DNA of 64,000 nt, taken from positions 1,488,001-1,552,000 of the forward strand of contig NZ_MASW01000001.1 of NCBI RefSeq assembly GCF_003202285.1, written 5' to 3'. Shown one piece after another: positions 41,492-52,016 of the stretch (position 1 is the stretch's first letter; each line of letters opens with the position of its first letter). The stretch is from Prauserella muralis. GTDB lineage: Bacteria > Actinomycetota > Actinomycetes > Mycobacteriales > Pseudonocardiaceae. The position numbers and the translations under genes are program-made. The notes beneath the pieces are model-generated. The model did no database searches. It saw only the letters and a list, made by a program, of their open reading frames with translations, and was not told the DNA's origin.

Positions 41492-43401
41492 CGGAGCCTG
41501 ACGACCCGGACGGCGTTCCCGCCGCCCAGCGCCACGTAGGCCCGCGCGCCGTCCGGGCTCACCGCCACGTCGAGCGGCTCGGCCCCGACCGGCACCCGCG
41601 CGACGACTTTCCTCGTGGCCGCGTCGAGCACCACCAGCCCGTCCGCGCCGACGACGTACACGCGCCTGCCGTCCGGGGACACGGCAGCACCCTGCGGCTG
41701 CGTGCCGACCTGCACGGTCGCCTCCACCGAGCCGTCGCCGGTGCGCACCACGGCCAGCGTGCCGCCGTTCTGGTCGGGCACATACGCCGTGGCGCCGTCC
41801 GGAGACAGCGCCGAGTCCTGCAGCCTGCCGCCCAGCGCGATGCTTCGCGTCACCTCGCCGCTGGCGGCCGCCAGCCCGGTGAGCGTGCCGTCCTCCGCGT
41901 CGGCCACGTACAGCTCGCCACCGTCGGGGGAGACGAGCACGTCGAACGGCTTCGGCCCGGCCGCCACGGTGCCGGCGACGCGGTGGGCGACCGTATCGAG
42001 GATCGTCACCGTCCCGGCCGCGTCGTTGGTGACGTACGCGCGGTCGCCGTCCGCGGCGAACGCGACCCGATCGGGGCTTGGTCCCACCGGGATGGTCGTG
42101 GTCACCTCGGCGCGTCCGGCGTCGATCACCGACACCGTGTCCGACCCGTAGTCGGCGACGTAGACGACCGCACCGTCGGGCGACACCGCGACACCGCCGG
42201 GCTCGGCGCCGACGTCCACGGTCGCCACCACCCGGCCGTCCCCGGCGGCGAGCACCGACACCGTTCCGGCCTCCGAGTTCGTCACGTACACGCGGGCGCC
42301 GTCGGGGGAGACGGCCACGCCCTCGGGGCGCTGCCCGACGGGGATCGTCGCGGCCGCCGTCACCGCGGCGGGCCGCCGCGACGCGGTCGGATCGGCGGGC
42401 GGCGTATCGCCGTCGCCGCGCATGCTGAGCAGGATGACCATCCCGGCCACCGCGCCGACGAGCACCACCCCGGCCACCGCCAGCGCCGCCCGCCTGCCGC
42501 CGCGCGCCGGTTCCCGCGGCGGTGGCGTTGGCGGGATCGGCGTGGTCACCGGCTGCGTCACGAACGGCTCCGTCGCCGGTGCGGGCGCGGTCTCCAGCGC
42601 CGCTCTGGCCGCCGAGGCCAGCTCCCCGGCGCCGGCGAACCGGTCGGCGGGCTCCTTCGCCATGCCCTTGGCCACCACGGCGTCGAACCCGGCAGGCACG
42701 CCGGGCCTGGTCCGCGACGGCGCGGGCGGCACCCGGTTGGCGTGGGCGTAGAGCTGGGCGAGCGCGTCCTCGCCCGCGAACGGCTTGTGCCCGGTCAGCG
42801 CCTCGTACAGCACGCAGGTCAGGGCGTACACGTCGCTGCGCGCGTCCACCCGGCCCGAGCCGAACCGCTCCGGCGCCATGTAGTGCGGGGTGCCGATCAT
42901 GTCGCCGGTGCCGGTCAGCCGCGTGCCGGTCGCCGAGCTGGCGATGCCGAAGTCCACGAGGTACACGTGGTCGTCGCCGCTGAGCAGCACGTTCGACGGC
43001 TTCACGTCGCGGTGGACGAGGCCGTCGGCGTGCGCGGCGTCGAGCGCGCCCGCCACCTGCGCGACCACCCGCACCGCCCGGTCGGGCTCCAGCGGGCCGT
43101 CGCGGTGCAGCAGCGTGGCCAGGTCGACGCCGTCCACGAGCCGCATGTCCAGAAACAGCAGGCCGTCGATCTCGCCGTAGTCGTGGATGGGGATCACGTG
43201 CGGCTCCCGCAGCCGCGCCGCCACCCGGGACTCGCGGCGGAAGCGTGCCTGGAAGTCGGCGTCGGCGGCGAGCGTGTGCGGCAGCCGCTTGAGCGCGACG
43301 ACGCGGTCCTTGCGTGTGTCGTACGCGCGGTAGACCTCGCCCATCCCGCCCCGGCCGATGAGCGCGTCCAGGCGGTAGGGGCCGAACAGCTCTGCGGTCA
43401 C
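41488..43401 (-). CDS. PknD-like Ser/Thr kinase with YVTN propeller sensor
   Basis: 637 aa from GTG 43401 (GGGAGGG upstream). Kinase: Gly loop GRGGMGEVY, Lys38, HRDVKPSN (130-137), DFG 150-152. Pro-rich linker, one helix at about 304-327, then an outer seven-repeat YVTN beta-propeller (GARVYVTNSEAGTVSVL and copies). The same layout as mycobacterial PknD, where the propeller binds an external ligand and drives kinase dimerisation. The 3' end overlaps the convergent B3/B4 gene by 4 bp. Confidence 0.93.
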   Translation of the reverse strand: MTAELFGPYRLDALIGRGGMGEVYRAYDTRKDRVVALKRLPHTLAADADFQARFRRESRVAARLREPHVIPIHDYGEIDGLLFLDMRLVDGVDLATLLHRDGPLEPDRAVRVVAQVAGALDAAHADGLVHRDVKPSNVLLSGDDHVYLVDFGIASSATGTRLTGTGDMIGTPHYMAPERFGSGRVDARSDVYALTCVLYEALTGHKPFAGEDALAQLYAHANRVPPAPSRTRPGVPAGFDAVVAKGMAKEPADRFAGAGELASAARAALETAPAPATEPFVTQPVTTPIPPTPPPREPARGGRRAALAVAGVVLVGAVAGMVILLSMRGDGDTPPADPTASRRPAAVTAAATIPVGQRPEGVAVSPDGARVYVTNSEAGTVSVLAAGDGRVVATVDVGAEPGGVAVSPDGAVVYVADYGSDTVSVIDAGRAEVTTTIPVGPSPDRVAFAADGDRAYVTNDAAGTVTILDTVAHRVAGTVAAGPKPFDVLVSPDGGELYVADAEDGTLTGLAAASGEVTRSIALGGRLQDSALSPDGATAYVPDQNGGTLAVVRTGDGSVEATVQVGTQPQGAAVSPDGRRVYVVGADGLVVLDAATRKVVARVPVGAEPLDVAVSPDGARAYVALGGGNAVRVVRLR

Positions 43402-43456
43402 GGCGGCCCTCCCTCGCCGCAAGAGCATAGCCGGGCAGGAAGTTCCGGCGATCTAC

Positions 43457-44554
43457 TTAGGACAACAATGTGGCGCGGGTGTGCCGGGCGATCTCCAGGT
43501 CCTCCCGCGCGGTCACCACGAGTGTCCGCACGTCCGCTCCGTCGGCGCCGATGTCGGCGTCGCCGGTCGCGGCGTCGTTGCGGCCGGGGTCGACCCGCAC
43601 ACCCAGGTAGCCGAGGCTCTCGACGGCCGCCTGCCGCACCCTGGGCCCGTGCTCACCGACACCGCCGGTGAACACCAGCGCGTCCAGCCCGCCGAGCGAG
43701 GCCGTCATCGCGGCGATCTCCCGGCGCAGACGGTGCACGTACACGCCGAACGCGAGCGTGGCCCTCGGCTCGCCTGCGTCGGCCCCGCGCAGCACCTCGC
43801 GCATGTCGCCGCTGCCGCCGGCCAGCCCGGCCAGGCCCGACTCGTGCTCCAGCGCGTGGCTCACCTGCCCGGCGTCCAGCCCGGCGTGCTGCTGCAGCCA
43901 CAGCACCAGTCCCGGGTCGACGCTGCCGGTGCGCGTGGCCATCACCAGCCCGGCGAGCGGGGTGAATCCCATGGTGGTGTCCACGGACCTGCCTCCGGCC
44001 ACCGCGGCCAGCGACGCGCCCGCGCCGAGGTGGCAGGTGACGGTGCGCAGTTCGCCGACCGGCCTGCCGAGCAGGTCGGCGGCCCGGCGCGCGGCGTAGT
44101 CGTGCGAAAGGCCGTGGAAGCCGTACCGGCGCAGCGACCAGCGCCGGTTCCACTCGTGCGGCAGCGCGTAGACGGCGGCCTCGTCCGGCAGCGTGGTGTG
44201 GAACGCGGTGTCGAAACACGCCACGGCCGGTGTGCCGGGCAGCACCCCGGCCACCGCGTCGATCCCGGCGAGCCCCCGTGGCTGGTGCAGCGGCGCCAGC
44301 TCCGTGAGCGCGGCGATGCGCTCGCGCACCCGGTCGTCGAGCACCACCGGGTCGCGGAACTCGGTGCCGCCGTGCACGATCCGGTGGCCCACGGCGTCCA
44401 CCGCGGGCAGGCCCTTCACGAACTCGGCCAGCTCGTCGCTCTCGTGCGCGCCCTGCCACGACCCCAGATCGAGCGTGTCGACCACCTCGTCGCCCGCGCC
44501 GAGCAGGCGCACCTTGAGGCTGGACGATCCGGCGTTGACGACGAGCACGTGCAT
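43457..44554 (-). CDS. ackA: acetate kinase
   Basis: 365 aa. Starts MHVLVVNAGSSSLKVRLL. The segments HRIVHGG, TAFHTTLP, YGFHGLSHDYAARRA, THLG-type CHLGAGASLAAV and TGGVGEHG are all present. It converts acetyl-phosphate and ADP to acetate and ATP. Twelve bases downstream of the phosphoketolase gene, so it uses the acetyl-phosphate made by that enzyme. Slightly short for the family but complete. Confidence 0.94.
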   Translation of the reverse strand: MHVLVVNAGSSSLKVRLLGAGDEVVDTLDLGSWQGAHESDELAEFVKGLPAVDAVGHRIVHGGTEFRDPVVLDDRVRERIAALTELAPLHQPRGLAGIDAVAGVLPGTPAVACFDTAFHTTLPDEAAVYALPHEWNRRWSLRRYGFHGLSHDYAARRAADLLGRPVGELRTVTCHLGAGASLAAVAGGRSVDTTMGFTPLAGLVMATRTGSVDPGLVLWLQQHAGLDAGQVSHALEHESGLAGLAGGSGDMREVLRGADAGEPRATLAFGVYVHRLRREIAAMTASLGGLDALVFTGGVGEHGPRVRQAAVESLGYLGVRVDPGRNDAATGDADIGADGADVRTLVVTAREDLEIARHTRATLLS

Positions 44555-44566
44555 GCCGACCCCCGG

Positions 44567-46918
44567 TCAGTACGGCCAGGACCAGTCGCGGACCTCGGGC
44601 AGGTCCTCACCGTGCTCGCGGATCCACGCGTGGTGGCGGGCGCGGGTGTCCACGAGCTGCTGCCGCAGCCGGGCCGTGGTGACCCCGAGCCCGGGCACCC
44701 GGTCGAGTACGTCGATGCACAGCCGGAACCGGTCCATGTCGTTCATGACGAGCATGTCGAACGGCGTCGTCGTCGTGCCCTCCTCCTTGTAGCCGCGCAC
44801 GTGCAGGTTGTCGTGGTTGGCGCGGCGGTAGGTCAGGCGGTGGATCAGCCACGGGTAGCCGTGGTAGGCGAACAGCACCGGCTTGTCCGTGGTGAACAGC
44901 GCGTCGAACTCGCGGTCGGTCATGCCGTGCGGATGCTCGGTGTCCGGCTGCAGGCGCATCAGGTCCACGACGTTGACCACGCGCACCTTCAGGCCGGGCA
45001 GGTGGTCCCGCAGCCAGGCCGCGGCCGCCAGCACCTCCAGGGTCGGCGCGTCACCCGCGCACGCCAGCACCACGTCCGGCTCGCCCTCGGTGTCGGTGCT
45101 CGCCCACTCCCAGATGCCCGCGCCGCGGGCGCAGTGCAGGACCGCCTCCTCCATGGGCAGCCAGTCGGGCAGCTGGTTCTTGCCCGCCACGATGATGTTC
45201 ACGTAGTCGCGGCTGCGCAGGCAGTGGTCGGCCACCGAAAGCAGCGTGTTGGTGTCCGGCGGCAGGTACACGCGGATCACCTCGGCCTTCTTGTTCACCG
45301 CGTGGTCGATGAAACCGGGATCCTGGTGCGAGAAGCCGTTGTGGTCCTGCCGCCACACGTGCGAGGTGAGCAGGTAGTTCAGCGACGCGATGGGCCGCCG
45401 CCAGTCCAGCCGCCGGCTCGTCTTCAGCCACTTGGCGTGCTGGTTGAACATCGAGTCGACGATGTGGATGAACGCCTCGTAGCAGGAGAACAGGCCGTGC
45501 CGTCCGGTGAGCAGGTAGCCCTCCAGCAGGCCCTGGCAGACGTGCTCGGACAGCATCTCGATCACCCGGCCCTCCCGCGCCAGGTGCTCGTCGGAGTCCA
45601 GGAGCTGCGCCTGCCACTGCTTGCCGGTCACCTCGTACACCGCGTCCAGCCGGTTGGAGGCCGTCTCGTCGGGCCCGAACAGCCGGAAGTTCGCCGCGTC
45701 GTCGTTGGCGGCCAGCACGTCCCGCAGCCAGCGGCCCAGCACCCGCGTGGGCTCGGACGCCGAGCCGCCCGGCTTGGCCACCTCCGCCGCGTGCTCGCGG
45801 AAGTCCGGCAGGTCCAGCTGGCGCAGCAGCAGCCCGCCGTTGGCGTGCGGGTTGGCGCCGAGCCGCCGCGGGCCGGACGGCACCCGCGCTCGCAGCGACT
45901 CGACCGGGCCGCCGTCGGCGTCGAACAGCTCCTCCGGCCGGTACGACCGCAGCCACGCCTGCAGTGCCGCCAGGTGCTCCGGGTTCTCCCGCACCGCGGG
46001 CAGCGGCACCTGGTGGGAACGCCAGGTGCCCTCCACGGCCATACCGTCCACCTCGGCGGGGCCGGTCCAGCCCTTCGGCGTGCGCAGCACGAGCACCGGC
46101 CAGCGCTTCCGCTCACCGCGCTTCACGGCGCCGATCACGTCGACGATCTCGTCGAGCGTGGCCGCCATCACCTGGTGCATGGCCTCCGGCTCGTGGCCCT
46201 CGACGTAGTACGGAAGGTAGCCGTAGCCGCGGAGCAGCGCGTCGAGCTCCTCGTGGGGGATGCGCGCCAGCAGCGTCGGGTTGGCGATCTTGTAGCCGTT
46301 GAGGTGCAGGATCGGCAGGACCGCGCCGTCCCGTCGCGGGTGCAGGAACTTCGCGGCGTGCCAGCTGGTGGCCAGCGGCCCCGTCTCCGCCTCGCCGTCG
46401 CCGATCACGCACGCCACCAGCAGGTCCGGGTTGTCCAGGGCCGCGCCGAAGGCGTGCGCGAGCGCGTAGCCGAGCTCCCCGCCCTCGTGGATCGAGCCGG
46501 GCACCTCGGGGGAGACGTGGCTGGGCACGCCGCCGGGAAAGGAGAACTGCCGGAACAGCGCGCGCATGCCCCGCTCGTCGCGGTCGATGTGCGGGTAGGC
46601 CTCGCTGCAGGTGCCCTCCAGCCAGGCGTTGGCCCACGCCGCGGGCCCACCGTGACCGGGACCCAGCACGTACATCACGTTGGCGTCGCGCCGCTGAATG
46701 ATGCGGTTCAGGTGCGCGCACACGAAGTTCAGGCCCGGCGTGGTGCCCCAGTGCCCCAGCAGCCTCGGTTTGATGTGCTCCGCGCGCAGCGGCTCGCGCA
46801 GCAGCGGGTTGTCGAGCAAATAGATCTGGCCCGCGGACAGGTAGTTCGCCGCGCGCCAGTAGGCATCGATGTCGCGCAGTTCGCCGGTGTCCAGCACGGT
46901 GCCCGTCCGCTCGCCCAT
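44567..46918 (-). CDS. xfp: xylulose-5-phosphate/fructose-6-phosphate phosphoketolase
   Basis: 783 aa, normal length. Thiamine-diphosphate enzyme with [58 protein letters not shown] and [10 protein letters not shown]. It cleaves a sugar phosphate to acetyl-phosphate and an aldose phosphate, giving a route from pentose or hexose phosphates to acetate with ATP from the following ackA. Confidence 0.95.
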   Translation of the reverse strand: MGERTGTVLDTGELRDIDAYWRAANYLSAGQIYLLDNPLLREPLRAEHIKPRLLGHWGTTPGLNFVCAHLNRIIQRRDANVMYVLGPGHGGPAAWANAWLEGTCSEAYPHIDRDERGMRALFRQFSFPGGVPSHVSPEVPGSIHEGGELGYALAHAFGAALDNPDLLVACVIGDGEAETGPLATSWHAAKFLHPRRDGAVLPILHLNGYKIANPTLLARIPHEELDALLRGYGYLPYYVEGHEPEAMHQVMAATLDEIVDVIGAVKRGERKRWPVLVLRTPKGWTGPAEVDGMAVEGTWRSHQVPLPAVRENPEHLAALQAWLRSYRPEELFDADGGPVESLRARVPSGPRRLGANPHANGGLLLRQLDLPDFREHAAEVAKPGGSASEPTRVLGRWLRDVLAANDDAANFRLFGPDETASNRLDAVYEVTGKQWQAQLLDSDEHLAREGRVIEMLSEHVCQGLLEGYLLTGRHGLFSCYEAFIHIVDSMFNQHAKWLKTSRRLDWRRPIASLNYLLTSHVWRQDHNGFSHQDPGFIDHAVNKKAEVIRVYLPPDTNTLLSVADHCLRSRDYVNIIVAGKNQLPDWLPMEEAVLHCARGAGIWEWASTDTEGEPDVVLACAGDAPTLEVLAAAAWLRDHLPGLKVRVVNVVDLMRLQPDTEHPHGMTDREFDALFTTDKPVLFAYHGYPWLIHRLTYRRANHDNLHVRGYKEEGTTTTPFDMLVMNDMDRFRLCIDVLDRVPGLGVTTARLRQQLVDTRARHHAWIREHGEDLPEVRDWSWPY

Positions 46919-47094
46919 GTACTCCGACGGTAGTCACCTCGTGGCGGCCGCGCAGGCGACCGAATGCCCCTCGAAAGGGCCCGCCGGACTTTTGCGGCCG
47001 AAGCGGAGGTCGCGATGGCTGGCAGGACCGCGCGCCAGGGTTTACGTTCGGATGACGCCCGCAGAAACCGGCGAAAAACAAAGGGGTTTTCACC

Positions 47095-48309
47095 ATGCCG
47101 GGTAATCGTGTTGTCGTCTACCAAGGGCCAGGACAGGTTTCGGTCGAGCAGATCGACTATCCGAAGCTCGAACTTCCCGATGACGTCGTCGACGGGCTCG
47201 GCCTGCCGAAGCAGGCTCCGCACGCGGCGATCCTGAAAATCGTCTCCACCAACATCTGCGGCAGCGACCAGCACATGGTGCGCGGCCGCACCACGGCGCC
47301 CGTGGGCCAGACTCTCGGGCACGAGATCACCGGGGAGGTGGTGGAGGCCGGGGACGACGTGCTGTTCGTCAAACCGGGCGACATCTGCTCGGTGCCGTTC
47401 AACATCGCCTGCGGGCGGTGCCGGATGTGCTTCGAGGGCAAGACCGGCATCTGCCTCAACGTCAACCCCGCCCGCCCGGGCGCCGCGTACGGCTATGTCG
47501 ACATGGGCGGCTGGCTCGGCGGGCAGGCCGAGTACGTGATGGTGCCCTACGCGGACTTCAACCTGCTGCGGTTCCCCGACCGGGACCAGGCGCTGGAGAA
47601 GATCCTCGACCTGACGATGCTGTCGGACATCTTCCCGACCGGTTACCACGGCGCCTACACGGCCGGCGTGACCACCGGTTCGACGGTGTACGTCGCCGGT
47701 GCGGGACCCGTGGGGCTCGCGGCCGCGCACGCCGCCCAGCTGCTGGGCGCGTCCGTGGTCGTCGTCGGCGACCTCAACGCCGACCGGCTGGAGCAGGCCC
47801 GCAGCTTCGGTTGCGAGACCGTGGATCTGAGCCGTTCGGGCGAGCTGGGCGACATGATCGCCGAGGTGCTGGGCGAGCCGGAGGTCGACGCGGCCGTCGA
47901 CGCGGTGGGCTTCGAGGCGCGCGGGCACGGCCAGGACGCGGCCGAGCAGCCTGCCACCGTGCTCAACGACATCATGACCATCGCGCGCGCGGGCGCGTCG
48001 CTGGGCATCCCGGGCCTGTACGTCACCGGCGACCCGGGTGGTGTCGACGAGAACGCCAAGGTCGGCCAGCTCGGGGTGCGCATCGGGCTGGGGTGGGCGA
48101 AGTCGCACTCGTTCACCACCGGCCAGTGCCCGGTGAAGAAGTACAACCGCCTGCTGATGAACATGATCCTCAGCGGCAAGGCGCGCATCGCCGAGGCGGT
48201 GAACGCCACCGTGTTGCCGTTGAGCGACGCCCCTGACGGCTACCAGCAGTTCGACCGAGGAGCCGCGAAGAAGTACGTCCTGGATCCGCACGGAATGGTC
48301 GCGGCGTAA
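47095..48309 (+). CDS. fdhA: glutathione-independent formaldehyde dehydrogenase
   Basis: 404 aa. Zinc-dependent medium-chain dehydrogenase: catalytic zinc NICGSDQHM and GHEITGEV, structural zinc Cys set CGRCRMCFEGKTGIC, NAD site GAGPVGLAAAHAAQLLGA. The long insert PDRDQALEKILDLTMLSDIFPTGYHGA is typical of the NAD-linked formaldehyde dismutase/dehydrogenase group. It oxidises formaldehyde, which in this genome could come from the demethylase at 52-54 kb. Confidence 0.93.
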   Translation: MPGNRVVVYQGPGQVSVEQIDYPKLELPDDVVDGLGLPKQAPHAAILKIVSTNICGSDQHMVRGRTTAPVGQTLGHEITGEVVEAGDDVLFVKPGDICSVPFNIACGRCRMCFEGKTGICLNVNPARPGAAYGYVDMGGWLGGQAEYVMVPYADFNLLRFPDRDQALEKILDLTMLSDIFPTGYHGAYTAGVTTGSTVYVAGAGPVGLAAAHAAQLLGASVVVVGDLNADRLEQARSFGCETVDLSRSGELGDMIAEVLGEPEVDAAVDAVGFEARGHGQDAAEQPATVLNDIMTIARAGASLGIPGLYVTGDPGGVDENAKVGQLGVRIGLGWAKSHSFTTGQCPVKKYNRLLMNMILSGKARIAEAVNATVLPLSDAPDGYQQFDRGAAKKYVLDPHGMVAA

Positions 48310-48329
48310 CCCTTCGCCGCCGCCCCAAG

Positions 48330-48412
48330 CTCCCCAATGCGGCATTGGTGGCGTCAGACGCTACGAATGCCGCATTGGGGAAGTTGAACGCTACGAATGT
48401 GGCATTCGGGAG
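48330..48412. repeat. triplicated intergenic repeat with 15-bp hairpin
   Basis: Two direct copies of ACGCTACGAATG followed by SGCATT-GGG (48358-48382 and 48388-48412, 30 bp apart), plus an inverted copy at 48330-48356. CCCCAATGCGGCATT (48332) pairs perfectly with AATGCCGCATTGGGG (48366). It lies just after the fdhA stop and before the convergent DUF309 end, so it may act as a two-way terminator or be a dispersed repeat family member. Confidence 0.7.
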
Positions 48413-48431
48413 CTTGCGGCGACCGGCTTTG

Positions 48432-48905
48432 TCAGCGGAGGCGGGGTGCGATCGCCGCGGGATCCGGTGGGTCCTGGTGTGCGGGCAGTCCGTTCGCGAG
48501 GGTCAGCGCCCACTCGCGCAACCCCGCGACGTCGATGCCGTGCGGCGGGTCGGCGGCGAACGGCTGGATGTTCTCCGCGCCCCGCCGCAGCAGCGACGCG
48601 CCACCGGTGAGGTTGCCGCGCGCCGCGTGGGTCACGCCGACCGCCAGCTGTGCCAGGCCCCGCCACAGTTCCCGCTCGTGGTCGGGGCCGGACTTCCACG
48701 CGTCCTCGAACACCTCGTGAGCGTGGAACGGCTTGCCGTCGTCGAGCAGTTGCTGCGCCTCGGACAGCGCCTGTTGCGGTGTGCGTTCCACGCCTTCCGG
48801 CTGCCGCTCGACTCCCTGCGCGTCGTAGGGCAGCGGCCTGCCGAGCCCGTCGCGCGGACGGGCGTTGCGGGCGCGGCCCTCCTCGTCTCGGTCTCGATCA
48901 GCCAC
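48432..48905 (-). CDS. DUF309 protein
   Basis: 157 aa from GTG 48905. Core: FHAHEVFEDAWKSGPDHERELWRGLAQLAVGVTH, then ARGNLTGGASLLRRGAENI, the DUF309 signature with its conserved HE and W residues. All-helical, function unknown. Follows ctaD by 26 bp in the same direction, so it may be in one transcript. Confidence 0.86.
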   Translation of the reverse strand: MADRDRDEEGRARNARPRDGLGRPLPYDAQGVERQPEGVERTPQQALSEAQQLLDDGKPFHAHEVFEDAWKSGPDHERELWRGLAQLAVGVTHAARGNLTGGASLLRRGAENIQPFAADPPHGIDVAGLREWALTLANGLPAHQDPPDPAAIAPRLR

Positions 48906-48931
48906 GACGCCGAGTCTGCCACGCCTCGCCG

Positions 48932-50725
48932 TCAGCCCAGCTCGCCCTTCGTGGCGTCGGAGGCCTTCTTCTCCGGCGGCTGCGGTTCGGCGGTGTGCGG
49001 CTTGGTCCTGCCGGTGAGCGTGATGTGTCCCTCGTCGTGCAGGCGTTCGACCATGTGCGGGTAGTGCAGCTCGAAGGCAGGCCGCTCCGACCGGATGCGG
49101 GGCAGTTCCGTGAAGTTGTGCCGCGGCGGTGGGGAGCTGGTGGCCCACTCCAGCGAGTTGCCGTAGCCCCACGGGTCGTCGACCTCGACGGGGTCGCCGA
49201 ACCGGTAGCTGCGCACGACGTTCCACACGAACGGCAGCATCGACAGCCCCAGCACGAACGCGCCGATGGTGGACACCATGTTGAGCACGGTGAACCCGTC
49301 GGAGGCGAGGTAGTCGGCGTACCGGCGCGGCATGCCCTCGTCGCCGAGCCAGTGCTGCACGAGGAACGTCGTGTGGAAGCCGAGGAACGTCAGCCAAAAG
49401 TGCAGCTTCGCCAGCGGCTCGTTGAGCATCCTCCCGGTGAACTTCGGGAACCAGAAGTAGATCCCCGCGAACGTGGCGAACACGATGGTGCCGAACAGCA
49501 CGTAGTGGAAGTGCGCCACCACGAAGTAGCTGTCGTGAACATGGAAGTCCAGGGGCGGGGCGGCGAGGATGATGCCGGTGAGCCCGCCGAGCAGGAACGT
49601 CACCAGGAACCCGATCGACCACAGCATCGGCGACTCGAAGCTCAGCTGCCCCTTCCACATCGTCCCGATCCAGTTGAAGAACTTGATGCCGGTCGGCACG
49701 GCGATGAGGAAGGTCATGAAGGAGAAGAACGGCAGCAGCACCGCGCCGGTGGCGAACATGTGGTGCGCCCACACCGCCACCGACAGGGCCGTGATGCCCA
49801 TCGTCGCGAACACCATGAGCCGGTAACCGAAGAGCGGCTTGCGGCTGAACACCGGGATGATCTCGGTGATGATGCCGAAGAACGGCAGCGCGACGATGTA
49901 GACCTCGGGATGGCCGAAGAACCAGAACAGGTGCTGCCACAGAATCGCGCCGCCGTTGGCCGGGTCGAACACGTGAGCCCCGATGTGCCGGTCGGCGAGC
50001 AGCCCGAACAGCGCGGCCGTCAGGATCGGGAAGGCGAGCAGCACGAGCACGCTGGTGAACAGGATGTTCCAGGTGAAGATCGGCATCCGCCACATCGTCA
50101 TGCCGGGGCAGCGCAGGCACACGATCGTCGTGATCATGTTGACCGCGCCCAGGATGGTGCCGAGCCCCGACACGATCAGCCCGCTGATCCACAGGTCCCC
50201 GCCGACGCCCACGGAGTACGCCGCGCGCGACAGCGGCGTGTAGGCGGTCCAGCCGAAGTCCGCGCCCCCGCCCGGGGTGAGCAGCGAGCTGAGCACGATG
50301 AGCCCGCCGAACAGGAACAACCAGTACGAGAACGCGTTCAGCCGGGGGAACGCCACGTCGGGCGAGCCGATCTGCAGCGGCAGCACCAGGTTGGCGAAGG
50401 CGAAGAGCACCGGCGTCGCGTAGAGCAGCAGCATGATCGTGCCGTGCATGGTGAACAGCTGGTTGTACTGCTCCTGCGACAGGAACTGCAGTCCCGGCCG
50501 CGCCAGCTCGCCCCGCATGAGCAGCGCCATCAGGCCGCCGATCATGAAGAACGACATGGCCGTGACCAGGTACAGCACGCCGATCTGCTTGTGGTCGGTG
50601 GTGCGCAGCAGCGACAGCATCGCCTGGCCGCGCTTGCCCGTGTGGGGGCGTGGCTGCTGGATGGGCGTCGGCCGGAGACCGATCTGCGTGTCCAAAGGGG
50701 CGCACCTCCACCTGCGTGGGTGCAT
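48932..50725 (-). CDS. ctaD: cytochrome c oxidase subunit I
   Basis: About 597 aa with twelve membrane helices. Haem and copper ligands lie in [31 protein letters not shown] (with the cross-linked Tyr), WAHHMFATG and [19 protein letters not shown]. This is the proton-pumping core of aa3 oxidase. The start is uncertain: 50725 gives the usual 50-residue leader before RTTDHKQIG, and 50761 is also open. The other oxidase subunits are not in the window. Confidence 0.95.
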   Translation of the reverse strand: MHPRRWRCAPLDTQIGLRPTPIQQPRPHTGKRGQAMLSLLRTTDHKQIGVLYLVTAMSFFMIGGLMALLMRGELARPGLQFLSQEQYNQLFTMHGTIMLLLYATPVLFAFANLVLPLQIGSPDVAFPRLNAFSYWLFLFGGLIVLSSLLTPGGGADFGWTAYTPLSRAAYSVGVGGDLWISGLIVSGLGTILGAVNMITTIVCLRCPGMTMWRMPIFTWNILFTSVLVLLAFPILTAALFGLLADRHIGAHVFDPANGGAILWQHLFWFFGHPEVYIVALPFFGIITEIIPVFSRKPLFGYRLMVFATMGITALSVAVWAHHMFATGAVLLPFFSFMTFLIAVPTGIKFFNWIGTMWKGQLSFESPMLWSIGFLVTFLLGGLTGIILAAPPLDFHVHDSYFVVAHFHYVLFGTIVFATFAGIYFWFPKFTGRMLNEPLAKLHFWLTFLGFHTTFLVQHWLGDEGMPRRYADYLASDGFTVLNMVSTIGAFVLGLSMLPFVWNVVRSYRFGDPVEVDDPWGYGNSLEWATSSPPPRHNFTELPRIRSERPAFELHYPHMVERLHDEGHITLTGRTKPHTAEPQPPEKKASDATKGELG

Positions 50726-50829
50726 CCTCGAGCCGCCGGAGAGCGGGCCCGAGACGGTCACGAATTACGGTAGACCTCACCCACGGTGGCCGCATCCCTT
50801 TGTCGATCAGCAGGGCGTCCCGGCGAGGG

Positions 50830-51072
50830 TCACTGCCGGTACGACTCCACCTCGCTGATCGGCCGCGGCTGCGCCTCGTCGGGGTCCTCACCGAACTCGG
50901 CCCGCGCACGCCGCTGCCGCAGCAGGTCCCAGCACTGGTCGAGCCGCTGCTCGAGGTCCCGCAGGCGCGTCTTGTCCGCGTCGGTGAGCCCGGTGCCGGT
51001 GACGCGCGACCGCAGCTCGCGCTCCTCGGCGATGAGCTCGTCGATCCTGCCGATGATCTCGTCGTCAGCCAT
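50830..51072 (-). CDS. DUF2630 small coiled-coil protein
   Basis: 80 aa. MADDEIIGRIDELIAEERELR and DADKTRLRDLEQRLDQCWDLLRQRRAR match the actinobacterial DUF2630 family, a short helical hairpin of unknown role. Lies upstream of ctaD in the same direction, 105 bp apart. Confidence 0.83.
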   Translation of the reverse strand: MADDEIIGRIDELIAEERELRSRVTGTGLTDADKTRLRDLEQRLDQCWDLLRQRRARAEFGEDPDEAQPRPISEVESYRQ

Positions 51073-51114
51073 CAACAACCTCCCTGTGCGTCCCCCGCCA
51101 CCGTACGGCCCCAC

Positions 51115-51226
51115 AGTGCAGTTAGCCCGCTCAACGCACTCCGCCGACGGCCCCCGGAGCGCAGTTCGCGGGCTTACTGCACTCCTGAGCATGGCTAAGT
51201 AGTGCAGTAAGCCCGCTAAACGCACT
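51115..51226. repeat. three copies of a 26-bp palindromic intergenic repeat
   Basis: Copies at 51115-51140 and 51201-51226 (direct) and 51158-51183 (inverted). All start AGTGCAGTWAGCCCGC when read in one direction and end in CRCT. Each is itself an imperfect palindrome. The spacing is about 43 bp. No gene overlaps. It looks like a REP-type dispersed element of this lineage. Confidence 0.75.
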
Positions 51227-51237
51227 TCAGGGGGTGG

Positions 51238-51999
51238 TCAGGGGTTGCCGGCGAGGCGGGGCAGCAGGGTCCGGGAGATGCCGCGGGCGGCGGCCTGAAC
51301 GAGCGGGGCCAGGGTCAGCGGCTCCGCCGAACCCGCACGCACGACGAGCGACACGGCGGCCACCACCGTGTCGCCCCGCCCGCGGATCGGCGCCGCCACC
51401 GACAGCGCGTCCAGCGTCACCTGCCCGTCGCTCACGGCGTAGCCGTTGCGCCGCACCGCCGCCAGCACCTCCCGCAGCCGGTCCGGCTCGGTGATCGTCT
51501 TCGGCGTGTAGGCGTGCAGCGGCGACGTCAGCGCCTGCTCCTGCACCTCCGCGGGGGCGTGCGCCAGCAGCACCAGCCCCACACCCGTCGCGTGCAGCGC
51601 GAACCGGCCACCCACCCGCGTCAGCACGGGCACCGCGTACCTGCCCGCGATGCGCTCCACGAAGACCAGCTCCAGGCCCTCGCGCACGGCGAGCTGCACG
51701 TTCTCGTGCGTGACCTCGTACAGGTCCTCCAGAAACGGCATCGCCGCGTCCCGCAGCCCCAGGCCACGCGGCGCCAGCGACGCCACCTCCCACAGCCGCA
51801 GCCCGATCCGGTACCGGCCGTCGGCGCCGCGCTCCAGCGCGCCCCACGCCACCAGCTCCGCGGCCCGCCGATGCGCCGTCGGCAGCGACACCCCGGCCCG
51901 CCGGGCCAGCTCGCTCAGCGACAGGTCCGGGGTGGAGGGCGTGAACGCCTCCAGCATGGCGAGCACCTTGGCCGTCACCGACCGGGCATCTCCGCCCAC
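51238..51999 (-). CDS. IclR-family regulator
   Basis: 253 aa from GTG 51999, which has GGGAG five bases upstream (GTG 52014 also possible). N-terminal winged HTH (LSLSELARRAGVSLPTAHRR) and C-terminal ligand domain (ALHATGVGLVLLAHAP, GYAVSDGQVTLDALSVAAPI). IclR proteins often control aromatic catabolism. It lies at the end of the Rieske oxygenase operon and in the same direction. Confidence 0.9.
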   Translation of the reverse strand: MGGDARSVTAKVLAMLEAFTPSTPDLSLSELARRAGVSLPTAHRRAAELVAWGALERGADGRYRIGLRLWEVASLAPRGLGLRDAAMPFLEDLYEVTHENVQLAVREGLELVFVERIAGRYAVPVLTRVGGRFALHATGVGLVLLAHAPAEVQEQALTSPLHAYTPKTITEPDRLREVLAAVRRNGYAVSDGQVTLDALSVAAPIRGRGDTVVAAVSLVVRAGSAEPLTLAPLVQAAARGISRTLLPRLAGNP

Positions 52000-52016
52000 C
52001 CGAACTCCCGTCACGT

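Noticed and set aside
43481-46933. Very long open frame (1150 codons) on the plus strand
   Set aside because: It lies opposite ackA and xfp, whose protein families are certain. It is rich in His, Arg, Gly and Val, as antisense frames of GC-rich genes are.
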